DNA from: Sanderia malayensis | Taxonomy: Eukaryota; Cnidaria; Scyphozoa; Semaeostomeae; Pelagiidae | Reading direction: 5' to 3' | Assembly: GCA_013076295.1 (NCBI GenBank) | Contig: RQOL01000699.1 | Location: forward strand, 3,410,001 to 3,474,000 | Length of the DNA stretch: 64,000 nt | Shown: piece after piece, positions 24,201 to 35,300 of the stretch | Layout: each line of letters starts with the position of its first letter | How positions within the stretch are numbered: the stretch's first letter is position 1 | The notes under the pieces: model-generated | What the model saw: only the letters and a program-made list of their open reading frames with translations | What the model was told of the DNA's origin: nothing | Databases searched by the model: none | Translations under genes and position numbers: made by a program

Positions 24201-25282
24201 GTTTTCTTTTAAACTCTCCATCTGACGGCATCTCTTGTAGCAAGGTACTGAGAGAAAGGAAAGTGAGTGAAATACACATAATGGTGACTGCGATGAAGAA
24301 TTGCAATGCAACACACAAAGGAAATGCCAGATGCAAAATATACTCGTTACATGCCTTGATATCAATGTATCTTTGTCTTCTTACTTATGTAACTAGATAC
24401 TGTAGAGTGGTATGCACTACAATACTCATGAAGCTTAATAATGGCAGAAATACAGTGACAGATCATATCAAAGAAATACAGTGATATATTGTAGTTACCA
24501 TTTTTTGTGCTGAGGAATTGTTTGTCCTTTGGAAGGTAAGGCTTTACTTTTGAATCATCTCCAGCAACCCTAGGGAAAGAAAAAGAAGTTTCATGAAGTG
24601 CAGAATTCAAAATAATAAATAAAAATGTTGACACGTTAAAATGTCAAAATGCAAGGGAAAGCATCTTAATCCTTGTTGATCTATGGAAGTGCTATTACAG
24701 CTGTATAAGTAAATATGGTTCTGGAAATAATATTCAATAAACACACTTTTTTAACTCTTACCATTGCCAAGTTGGACAGTGATGAATGAGAAAGTCTCCT
24801 GCAGCAACAAACTGGAAAAAAGTAGAAGCGTGTCAAGTGACTATTCCACGAATACATAAACAAAAAGATGCAAGCAATTCGTGTTTTAAGGGAAACATAT
24901 AACATTTAGACAATATTAGAGTATGAACACCCCCTTATCTCATCTCAATCAATCAAGATACCCTAAGTCACTACTAAATACAATATATACCTCATCTGGA
25001 GTTATAACACCAGTTTCCTTGAACTTGGACTCCTAGAAAATATTTATTTTAAAATGCAGAGGCTCTATACGCCAGGTCGACAAAAAAAGATGGACGCTGT
25101 AGCAAGAGTAGCTGTGAAAACGAATAGGCCTAACTCCAAAAAGACTAAATAAAATCATCTCAAATTGCTACTTCTTTCTGCTAACTCTAGGCATTACTTC
25201 TTACCTTTAGTACAGGTGTTAAGTACTCTGCAACACCAAGTGCTTTACTTTTAACGGTATTAAATACATTTTGCATGGCCAT
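21235..25282 (-). CDS. ATG3: Ubiquitin-like-conjugating enzyme ATG3
   Basis: E2-like enzyme that transfers ATG8/LC3 to phosphatidylethanolamine during autophagosome formation. Twelve exons: 25282-25205, 25032-24991, 24811-24762, 24569-24499, 24247-24078, 23607-23544, 23246-23212, 23012-22851, 22759-22712, 22202-22123, 21837-21769, 21316-21235; 951 nt, 316 aa. Starts '[16 protein letters not shown]' (two in-frame Met; the second at 25276 matches other ATG3 starts). Then 'CPTWQW', an acidic flexible region ('[12 protein letters not shown]') in exons 5-6, '[17 protein letters not shown]', the catalytic 'HPCRHAEV' (Cys about 266, exons 10/11), and the C-terminal '[19 protein letters not shown]'. 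Exon 11 ends inside the Met codon of 'VHMYLL' (AT|G). Length and motifs match vertebrate ATG3 (314 aa). Confidence 0.97.
22581..22661. repeat. Palindromic tandem repeat of AGAGGAACATTCTCCTCT
   Basis: In ATG3 intron 9. Three near-copies of the 18-bp motif, itself close to palindromic, are interleaved with TAATAG/CTATTA. This can fold on either strand. Confidence 0.6.
23502..23537 (+). promoter_or_regulatory. G-quadruplex-prone G tract beside an ATG3 donor
   Basis: Five guanine runs of 5, 6, 7, 6 and 3 separated by 1-4 bases on the plus strand. On the ATG3 transcript this is a C-rich tract starting about 6 bases inside intron 6, next to the exon 6 donor at 23543. Confidence 0.6.
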
Positions 25283-25965
25283 TTTTTCAAATTCCTGTTT
25301 TCACTCTTGCAAAAACTTATGCCAAGAAGAGAAAAAATTAGAATCGTTGCTGTTGTGGTTTCTGTGATGTCATGTGAGAGTCACAGTCAGGGGAACAATT
25401 TTTGACCACCAATTTTGGACCAGCTTAAAAATACTTATAAAACTGGCTAAAAACAGTATCCTGATCAAAACAACAACCAACAGTCAATTATGATTGAAAC
25501 TCACTAAAGTTTATTGATATTTCTTAAATTTTTGTATTTGGAGGGGAGGGCTCAGCCCAGGACTACAACAGTAAAATCCATGGTACTTGTCACTTCAGTT
25601 AACTCGTACTTGGCACTTTAACCTTGCCTCTTGCACTCCACACATATTTAATGGTGCATTTTGGAGAACGAGATTGTGATAAACCAAAAATTGACCTGAA
25701 ACAATTTATATCTGATATCCTGATGAAGGATCAAGATCAAGAAACGATAAAAACAATGAGCAGTGAAAGAAAAACGGTGAAAGATATTTATTATTTAACT
25801 TCATTTAAATTCTCCTCTACTATTAGTTTACTGCTTTACTTCCTTACAGAGTGTGGCAAATAATTATATGATTACGACTCTAGAGTAGAAGCAAGAAAGT
25901 AGACTTAGTTCTCTGTTACTCCGAGTTTCATACTTGCGCATTCATCAGACAGACTATAAGATAGA
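25283..25965. other. Intergenic upstream of ATG3 and left flank of the retroelement
   Basis: No gene seen. 25866-25879 (ATATGATTACGACT) recurs at 30525-30538, and 25892-25905 (CAAGAAAGTAGACT) recurs inverted at 30441-30454, framing the retroelement. Confidence 0.5.
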
Positions 25966-26059
25966 TTAAGCTATCTCAAGAAATTGGGCGGTTAGCCTAC
26001 CGGCCCGGATTGCTTGAGCAAAGAAAGGCATTTACGGTCGGTGATTCCGACAAACTCCG
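25966..26059. repeat. Split direct repeat b2 (94 bp)
   Basis: Begins TTAAGCTATCTCAAGAAATT and ends CAAACTCCG. It matches 26433-26526 base for base by eye. Confidence 0.9.
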
Positions 26060-26161
26060 GCCGGTACACCAGGCAGTACTGACCGAATGGTCAAACTACA
26101 GAACAATGACTGAAATCATAATGCACATCAATAAACAATAATAAGGAGAGGGAGGGTGGGA

Positions 26162-26435
26162 GAAATTGTGCTAGCTCTCTGAGTTCCAACGAAGAATGAT
26201 TAGAAATGCTACATGTGTATTCCTATATGCCCCAAATATTTAATCCCTACAAACGTGCCGCGCCAGTCGCGTGGCAAGTCTCCAGTGCCCCAATATCCAG
26301 GGTGTTATTGAAATAGCCATACGTGTTGATGAAGGACTTAACCCGTGCCGCCATCTCCACACGAATAATATTATCAGCGAGCGAAGCAATTTCTTTCAAC
26401 CTTAACCATTTTTAAATTGCATTTAAAATCATTTA
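26162..26435. repeat. Split direct repeat a2 (274 bp)
   Basis: Begins GAAATTGTGCTAGCTCTCTG and ends AAAATCATTTA. It matches 30167-30439 with a single-base length difference (CTCCACACG versus CTCACACG). Continuous with the next repeat. Confidence 0.92.
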
Positions 26436-26526
26436 AGCTATCTCAAGAAATTGGGCGGTTAGCCTACCGGCCCGGATTGCTTGAGCAAAGAAAGGCATTT
26501 ACGGTCGGTGATTCCGACAAACTCCG
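26433..26526. repeat. Split direct repeat b1 (94 bp)
   Basis: Second copy of 25966-26059, directly joined to the a2 repeat with TTA shared at the junction. Confidence 0.9.
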
Positions 26527-26879
26527 TCCACAGAACACGTAGTGTGACCCCACGAATCCCGAACGTAAAGACTACAACTTTTGATACTCATTTCTTAATT
26601 CTAACCTTATAGGTAATAGTGAATTAATACTAGTTGGTTTGGGAGCTAGCAATTCCCCCCATCTCCCCAAACAATAACCCTTAGCAAAAAATGGCAGATC
26701 AGGAACAAATGGCTAAGACAAAAGTTTAATATACGCAATCAAAAAATCATAATGGAGGCCCCTGACTGACGACACCACCGGGCAGCCGCCGTGACCTCCT
26801 AAGGAAAACAATAGCCAAAAAGGAAGGCTGCAGGCATAAGGCCACGCAAGCCCAAAAGGCGTGGCATTTTTCATCGGTG

Positions 26880-27085
26880 GTAGCTACCTTCAACGAGGCA
26901 TTTAACAACTGCACCTTCAACGAGGTATACTTTATCACTGCAACCTCCGAGGAGGTATTCAAACACTGCACCTTCAGCGAGGTGTTTTTATATTGCAACC
27001 CTCAGCGAGGTATTTTTTAATATTGGAACCTTCAACGAGGTCTTTGAGCACTGCATCATCAACGAGGTACTGGAAAACGATAGCC
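26880..27085. repeat. Degenerate ~36-bp minisatellite, 'CACTGCACCTTCAACGAGGT'
   Basis: About six units around the motif ACCTTCAACGAGGTA, with weaker copies at 27597-27690. On the plus strand most units keep one frame ('CTFNEVF' type), with at least one frame break. It lies inside the retroelement between the recombinase remnant and b1. Confidence 0.65.
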
Positions 27086-27273
27086 AATGGATTTGATCAA
27101 AGCAACGCATTTGTTTTTCCAGGGCCGCTGATAACGTCGAGTCTGATAGTAATAGGGTCCACACGTGACGTTGGCTACAATTCAGAATAGAAATAAAAGG
27201 AATTACCCAGATGGTTAAATAAATAGCAAGAATAATGACGAAGTATGAGTAACGACGATTTAAATAGCTATAC

Positions 27274-27576
27274 TTAACTCTCTTGAGCCCCTTGTGACAA
27301 CGCATAAGGGGCAGTGGTCAGCTGACTTTGTGGTAGCTTTATGTACGGTTCGTAAGCTGTGCTTGACCAGCGGCTAATAACTTGGATCAGGTGGGCTGAC
27401 AGGCCGACAGAAGCCGCGTAATCGCGGCCGGACCCAGAAACTGTGTAGCCACCATGTTTTGGGCCCTTTATATTCGCGCAATATGACTGGAAATAATCAT
27501 GCGAGGAAGACTCACTCACTGTAAAGCTCGTTCCAAACTGGTCTGGTTTGAGAATGGTTGTCGGATTAATTGCAAA
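27274..27576 (-). pseudogene. Tyrosine recombinase C-terminal remnant
   Basis: Minus-strand frame open from 27576 to TAA at 27274. It contains 'GYTVSGSGRDYAASVGLSAH', 'LIQVISRWSSTAYEPYIKLP', which lines up with the C-terminal catalytic region of eukaryotic tyrosine recombinases (box II HxxR, then G-R-W, then the Tyr nucleophile 'YxxYIR'). Arg, Trp and Tyr are kept, but the His three residues before Arg is Gly here. A stop at 27579 (or a splice acceptor, AATTTAG) cuts the upstream part. Assigned to the retroelement at 25966-30439 because strand and position (last gene before the 3' repeats) agree. Confidence 0.55.
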
Positions 27577-28140
27577 CTAAATTACGATTAGGAGCTACAC
27601 CTTCGATGAAGTACGAGAAAATGCTACAACTGCCACGAGGCAGAAAACCGCAACTGTAACTAAACACAAGCATTGTATCTGCAACGAGTGATTACCCCCA
27701 TTTCCCGAATGTAAGATGGCTTAAAGCAGCTGTATATACTTGACAAACATCGCGATTTGGTGGAATGTGCAATCAGTGTGACAAATTCAACTTCAATTTC
27801 AAATTCGTGTAAATCAGCAACAATCCAATAGTTGTTGACTCACGACGCATGCGTCGTGTAGTCTATATGGCCAAGTTTCTCGGATAACAATGGTTCGATT
27901 GTCCGGACAAAATTCTTGTACCATCAGGTATTTCGAAATTTGAAATTCTAAAATTTTCCCATACAAATCTCTCCTAAAAAGTCGCGCGCAAAATTTTATT
28001 CTTATGCAAATTAGGAGATCATGCAAGCTGTCATTATTCTCAGTTGCTGGTTTGGTTATTAATTTTATTCGTGCGTTACCAGAATCAAGAAGGCCCAAAA
28101 AACGCCATTTTCATTTCGACAAAGAACACAGGAGCCGCCC

Positions 28141-28446
28141 TCCCGTCGCGGGGACAAATCGACAAAAACTAATGCCCGCAAGCGGAAGAGAAAACCGCGC
28201 GGAAGTGCAGTAGGCCCCAATCACAATTCGCACCACCACCATGTCCCATTGTTTCTAGCAGGGGACATTAAAAGCAATCCCCGTCCAGAAAACCCCGACC
28301 CCAGACTCCAACCGTTGATGATTACGTGCATTCAATTTAGTTTCTTTTCAATCTGGGGCTGTCCAAATTTATTCATCTGTCCTTGGGTATTGTTTTGTTT
28401 GCATGAAGTCACATCAACAACGATTTGTTTTTGGTTTTCAAACTGA
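28141..28446 (+). pseudogene. LINE relic with degenerate 2A-like motif
   Basis: Plus-strand frame with a very basic stretch ('KTNARKRKRKPRG'), 'HHHHVPLFLAGDIKSNPRP' and then unrelated sequence to a TGA at 28444. A hydrophobic stretch followed by GDIxSNPxP resembles the 2A-like ribosome-skipping motif (DxExNPGP) found at the N-terminus of some non-LTR retrotransposon polyproteins. The key Gly of NPGP is Arg here and no reverse transcriptase follows. Probably a short insertion in the larger retroelement, in the opposite orientation. Confidence 0.4.
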
Positions 28447-30166
28447 GTGTACTTTTCAAAACATATAGTTTTAATCAATGCTAGATGCTTGAGTGTATAG
28501 GCCGTGAGTCCCCTGAGGGGTCACTTTAATTTAATTTAGGTTGATAGAAAACGGATTAAAGAACAAAATAGGGTACAACATCATCTCTAGATATAGTTGC
28601 CTAGGACATTGGGAAGAACCGAAACGGGTTGCGAGCCCAGCGCCCTAATTTTTTCCTAAGCGATCAGTTTGGAGATTCTGCGAAGGTGGTAAAAACTAGG
28701 CCAGATTGAGAGAGAAAGTATTCGCAATTTCAAATCAAGCTATTCCTGTCTGAAGGTCAGCATGTGCAGATAACGAAAGAGCCCCAAATAAGGCTGGATG
28801 AAGGATATTGCCGCCAGCCACTTGTATGTGTTGTAAGGGTGGCGACGTACGCAAAATAGAAGCAAAATTGAGCATGGGTGTTAAATATTAAACTGTAGGT
28901 ATTTGAATGAAACACACACTCATCAGAATTGGCCCACTACTTCTAACGGAAACAGCGTCTCCGACAAACAGCACCGAAATCATGCCCAATGTCAGATTAT
29001 GCCTAAATTTTTACGCCAAATAACGATTACTATTCAAAAATATACCAAAGCATAATACTATGCTGGGTTTGGTCACTGTTTTGGCATACTTATTGTGAAC
29101 CTTTTCGGTTTAGGGTGAACAGTTTTTGTTTCTGCCCGCAAACAAGTACAAATATGGCCTTGAAATAGGAAAATAAACCAATCAGAGACAGATACCCTGT
29201 TATTGCCACACCCTGGCGGCAAGGGCGATAGATTTGTGATTTTCACGGATTTTCACGGATCCACCCTTTCCAAATTTGAGGGAAAAACCAGAAAGCAAGC
29301 TACTGTATCATGGCAAAACAGCTAAGAAGGGTGATGCTAGTAGTAAAGTAACGAAAACTGTAAATCCTTGTGTGATAATGACTTTCAGGCTACCGAACCT
29401 ACAAACTTGCTGGTGGGACATTTGTAATGCTTTAAAATAATACAGCCGTACTCATTAGCATTTGAGAATTGATATCGAGACAACTAATTGACATTGCAAT
29501 CGCATGACAAGGGCCGAATGCCCAGGCTAAACGTCACAAACAAGCCTGAACGGACGTGCCCTTGCTTTGCATGGCAGAAATATACTTAGATTTGTGCAAA
29601 ATTTCCCCCCAGATGTTCTAGAATCAGCAGCACCTACTTCCAACCTGGGATCCCTGGTCTAAAGCTATAAATATACAAGCTATAAATATACCAGCAAGAA
29701 GTGAGCGAAACTACAAGCAAGAAAAACCCCAAACATGAAGTGGCGTTAAATGAAAACATATAATAGGCGTACAGTGGTGGGGGATATCAAGAGGAGGAGA
29801 TGATAAAACAACCCTAGTGGCCATGGATAACAAGGAAGCAGAAAATAGGCCATCCCAGTGAGTTACTCTCCTACAGTAAGAAGAAGGGAGGCGAAATCAC
29901 ACGCAAAATATGCTGACTAGATGAACAGCAAAGTAAGCTAAGCCTAGTTCAATGATGCACGTGCAGGAAATAATTGGTACCCAAATACAAATATTAAGAA
30001 ACGACCTCACCGGGATAGCTTGTATATGCTTGTATATGTGGCTCTGAGAGGTAGCTATGGAAGGCATCGGCCAGTCGGGCGTCATATTGTGTTGTGATCA
30101 GCAGTAAACGACGAACTTCCCAGAACATATTTATCATATGTGAGAGAAGAGAGAACACAACATAAG

Positions 30167-30439
30167 GAAATTGTGCTAGCTCTCTGAGTTCCAACGAAGA
30201 ATGATTAGAAATGCTACATGTGTATTCCTATATGCCCCAAATATTTAATCCCTACAAACGTGCCGCGCCAGTCGCGTGGCAAGTCTCCAGTGCCCCAATA
30301 TCCAGGGTGTTATTGAAATAGCCATACGTGTTGATGAAGGACTTAACCCGTGCCGCCATCTCACACGAATAATATTATCAGCGAGCGAAGCAATTTCTTT
30401 CAACCTTAACCATTTTTAAATTGCATTTAAAATCATTTA
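30167..30439. repeat. Split direct repeat a1 (273 bp)
   Basis: Far copy of 26162-26435, forming the 5' terminus of the minus-strand retroelement. One-base difference. Confidence 0.92.
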
Positions 30440-32339
30440 TAGTCTACTTTCTTGGTTCTATCCTATTAATGCCCTGTACATCTGTACATCGAGCACTGTC
30501 ATTGTAGATATTACACATCTATAGATATGATTACGACTACATACTTGTTGTTAAATGACGTATTAGATCTGACGTCATGATCTGAAAGTGACAAAGACGC
30601 AAAAGAAGCTTTTATGTCCAAGTACCTTCCATCTGAAACTTGTGCAGGGCATGCAGGATTCCATTTATAAATTTTATCCCCCTTTAGAGTATTGAAGAAA
30701 AATAGATTCAGACAGATATGGAGGTTTACAACATGTATCTTAACACGACATTTTCCTAAAATCACGTTAAAACTTGGCACAAGCAAAAACTTAAAATTAC
30801 CGACTCAAAGCTCCTACGACTTCAAAGGAAAAAGAAAAAAGCTCGATTTATAAGCTGGGATGGCCACTGTGATCTAAAATACATTCGCAGAACTAAATAA
30901 CAGCTCTGGTATATATTTAATACAGCTTTATAATCACCAACGAAGAATTAAATGTTGAATACAACAGCTGGTAAATTACACCGTAAGTGAAAGCACCCGA
31001 AGAGAGTTTTTTATATTATACTAGTTTCTAACAAAACTTATAACGATAAAAATAGAATCGAAAACGACCTCGAAAATTAACGCAAATATCAATTAAAAAA
31101 CCTCCAGCTTAAAACTAATAAGAAATTCCTTCATTGGCTTGATAATGTTCGTTACAAGGAAACGCAAAACTCTATCTCGGTTGATAAGTTTGGCTCAGCA
31201 AGTGCACATGAATATTGGAGTGTACAGAAAACACCGGCATATATTGAAAGCAGTAATTTGCACCCAGGCTAGAAATTCAAATCTAAAGGCTTTTCAAATC
31301 CAGTCTACTGGTTCTTTTATGCATGTGTTTACTGTAGCATTAATTGGTCATAAACAGCCTAGAAAAACGAGAATAAACAAAATAATGTTGGTTCATCTTT
31401 AAATGAAGGAAGATAAAATTAATCAACTTTCCAAATCAAGAAATATGAAACTACTGAAAATCGGTAAATCCAAGTTAATTTACGCAAACAGGCAACATAT
31501 AGTACTGCATAGGATAGCGATGCATTTTAACATAATAATAGCAAAGACAAGCTGGCAGAAATAAATTTGGTCAGGTGATAAACCAATGAAACGAAAAACC
31601 AAGGAGTTTGTCAATATGACAGTTAAAAAATACCAATCAAAAAGTATCAATTAAAAAGAAGTGGTTTTAAACTAGGATAAAATCAGTGTAAAATTACAAT
31701 ACGACTATTTTTATGCTACTCGAGAATAAGTCGTTCTTCGCTTTAACTAAGAGGACTACTGTCATAATAATAATGATAATAGTATGATAACAATCAGAGC
31801 ACGCTTGGAGTGTATAGTTCAGTGCTCGTCACCCTGCAGCGCAAAAATAACTTAAACTTTTTTTATCGGACCGATGCGAACTGTATCGGTTTGTTAAGCT
31901 TAATAAAAATCAAATCAAAAACCAAAATCGGTTAATATATCTACGCGATGACCTCGTGTTATTCTGCCTGTTAAATAATTAGAGTTGTCATGATGTCTGT
32001 TGGTTGTTCTAAAAGGAGTTATATCAACAGAGTTTCCTCCAAGGTTTTTAATTAAATCCATCCATATTACATGTAACAGCGAACTTCTGAATATTTAGTA
32101 CACAATAGACGCTTAAACATCTTCAGTTTTTCTAAAGAGAAAGAGAACAAGAAATACATATTGGTGAATGAAACGAAGAATCATTAAGAAAAAACTTTCA
32201 AAGGAAATTGTGTCCAATTGAAAAATGTCACCAAAACAATACTTCAAAAAACAGATCACTTCAACAACAACGCTAACAGCCTTAGTGCGCGGATATTGTT
32301 GATACATATAATACTTGTATAAAGTATGATAAACTTGAC
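30440..32339. other. Intergenic: retroelement right flank to NCAM-like 3' end
   Basis: AT-rich, no supported gene. 30441-30454 and 30525-30538 pair with motifs at 25892 and 25866. Small open frames here have no recognisable domain. Confidence 0.5.
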
Positions 32340-35300
32340 TTACTTTGCCTTAGCTTGCTCTTCTTCCTTTGCCTCTGGTTTTACATCGGTATCATTAGTA
32401 CCAGCTTCTCCTCCTTTAATTCGTGCTTCTCTGGGTCCTTCGAATCTGCGGCAGCATCTATTTCCAACAAAGAAACGCACATTTAGTGTTAGAATTAAAC
32501 AAAACTCCACCAAATTGTCAAAAGCATAGAAATTTAGTAAAAAAACTAAATGTACAACTAAATTTTTGCCCAAGCTCAATATTCTAAAATGATTTTCATT
32601 ACGAGCCTCGAGTTATCCGCAGGCTATTCTTAACCAACCATTGTTTTGCTTTGAGAGAGAGCTCAGATAAGCAAACCATATTTTAGTCCTGGTGGCATTT
32701 GAACGTGGCTTTACTTATATTATTCTTAAATTGAGCCTAAACCTATTAACCAATCAAGCGGTCAATCAATAAATAGATGAACTTACATTTTCCCTTTCCT
32801 TTACCAGCACAGCAAGCCTGGTAGCAGCAGAACGAGAAGCCACATTCATTGAAGAAACAGCAGAACAGATCAATGATAATCAACAAGAACAAAATAACAG
32901 CAATAACAATAGCTGCAACTTTTCCACCACTGAGACCCTTCTTCTTCTTTGGTTCTGGTTCTCCTGTGGGAACTGGCTTTGTTACTGGTGGTGTAGCTGA
33001 TGGATGAAACAAAACAAACGCTTAATAAAATTCTAACACCGTTTTAACAAACAAACAAAACCTATCCCAATATACGGCCATTCGAGCATTCGCTGATTCC
33101 TTGCATTAATAATACAGTAAACACCCGCTTGTAAGAACCTGAGAATATCCCAGCCAGTCTATTGTTCAAATACAATAACATATTGTTTCTTCTATTGTCT
33201 GAAATACAATAGCCTATCTAAAGGGGTAGAAGTATCTAATGGGCTCTTCATCTACTGGTTCTCGTATGCGGGCGCTTGTTGTAACACACGGAAGGAAATG
33301 GTTGTGCAAACAACTTCTTGCTCCATTCCACGCATTAATGTATTACAACAATAAAAACCATACCTTTGGCAGAGCCTGTCTTGGCAACAAAAGTCAGAGC
33401 AGTTCCGCTATCCCGGGCGTTCTTCGCTGTGATTGAAAACTGATAATTTGTCTTCTCCTTCAATCCACGCACAGTGACCGATGTTGTATTGGTAGTGGTG
33501 GTCTTGCAATTAGCAGGAGGATAGCTTCCTAGACTATCTTCGGAACAATACTTGACAACATACTTCAAGCTTGCGTCACCGCCGTTATCGGTTGGTGCTC
33601 TCCACTGTAATTTTGCAACGACCCCGTCAAACTTCGTCGGTGAACCTTGAGTATCTGGTAATGGCTCAGATGGCTTTCCTAAGAAATCAAAACAAACTCC
33701 ATTCATTCAATCGTTATTAAAATCAAAATACACGGAGCAAGAGCACCTAATTGGAAAAAATGCATCAATGAAGAACAATAGGACAGTAGAGTCTTTTGAA
33801 CTAGATTAAATACATTCCAGATCACTTGAGATATTACAACAAGCCTTCTAACTGCAGCTTAAAAAAGCAAGTTAATTCAAGTTCCCGCTTACCATACATA
33901 AGTGTTTTCACAACAAGAGGGGAAGACTGTGATCCGTAGCCAGCCATATTCTTAGCTGCAACTGTGAAGGAGTATGATTTTCCAGAATCCAGAGAAGCAA
34001 TCCTGGCTTGAGTTGCGGTTGATTTCTTGGCCTGCTTTCCATCCTTGAAAACAGTGTATTCAGAGGATCCAGCAACTGCATTCCATTTCAAATCAACATA
34101 TGAGTTCTCAATCTTGGTATGTGCAAGACCGCTGGGTGGTGTTGGCTTGTCTATAAAAACAGGTATTAAGTAACAGTTAGCAACACAGCCCCCAAATATT
34201 GCCATCAATTGCTATTATCCTCTGGGCAGTATTCAACAGAAATGGTCCCAACTGCTGTGGGGCTTGGAGGAAGTTTATCTTGAAAAACAACACACTTGCT
34301 ACATACTTATTGAACACTGATTGAACATATCATAAAAACACTGTCCCACCAAGGGGAGAGACTCGCTTAAATTTTGGGCTTTAAAAGGGATGCTTATTTT
34401 TTATGGTTTAATCAGTTACAGTTTCAAAAACAATATGGAATGCAGAGAGCTTAATTCAAAATCTTGTTTTAAATGTAGGAGGGAAGCTGATTGATAAAGT
34501 GTTTACACTATATCAAGGAACACATCTGAGAAATGGACAGAAGCATTGGTCCAATGGTGTCCATCATATATTTAGGTTTCATTGTATTTTATAACCATTC
34601 ACATACCAATCATTTGAATTGTAATATCTCTTGAATCATTTCCAATTGAGCTCTTGGCAACACATTTGATGACACCAGCATCTGACAATTTATCTGCAAC
34701 ATACGCCAGTGTCATGACTAATTTTGTTGCAGTCTTGCTAGATTCAACAGCACCAGATAACTCTTTGCCGCCCTTCATGAACATCACTTTGGGAAGGGGG
34801 GTTCCAGTGGCAGCACAGATGAGATCATTGCTTTTGTTCAATCCAACTGGATACATCTTGGTAACTGTTGTCATGTCATCAATCTTTGGTGGCGCTATAA
34901 GAGAACAAACAGTGCAAATCATCAATAAAGTTGGTTACAGCCCAAACATAGGAAAACACACATTTTAAACAATAGACATTGTTCTCAAACAATAGAAATT
35001 GATCTCAAAAATAAGCTATTACTCTTTCGTTGTTTTGAGTAAAGCATCAACCGAAAGGTACTTAATTGATTGCTCCTTATACAATAGGGGATCATTTAAT
35101 TTTTGAGACTCTTAAAAGGGCTTGATAAAATTCTCAAACAAACTTCAGAAAAAACTTTGTGCAAAACAAACAAAGGGGGTTCATAGGGGAGCATACAAGC
35201 TTGGAGCATATTGTAGCAAAGTGAAATAGTGCAATCAGCATGAGAAGCATTAACAGATAAATATTGCAGACATGACTTACTTTGCAGTTCAACTTGGAGC

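Larger units (their letters stand above)
25966..30439 (-). mobile_element. Decayed DIRS-type retroelement with split direct repeats (PAT/Ngaro-like)
   Basis: Read on the minus strand the order is: repeat a1 (30439-30167, 273 bp), body, b1 (26526-26433) abutting a2 (26435-26162), a 102-bp gap, then b2 (26059-25966). a1 and a2 differ by one base deletion; b1 and b2 look identical over 94 bp. The a2/b1 junction overlaps by TTA, which is also the shared trinucleotide at the outer edges of a1 and b2. This A-body-B-A-B arrangement is the hallmark of PAT/Ngaro members of the DIRS order, which replicate through a circle and integrate by tyrosine recombinase. A recombinase remnant lies in the body on the same strand. 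No complete RT frame is visible, so the copy is defective or non-autonomous. Confidence 0.72.

Noticed and set aside
26162..30439. Reading the 273-bp direct repeats as LTRs of a conventional LTR retrotransposon
   Set aside because: Although TG...CA could be placed inside the repeat, identity extends beyond those ends, no target duplication follows, and the second repeat pair (b1/b2) is explained only by a split-repeat structure.
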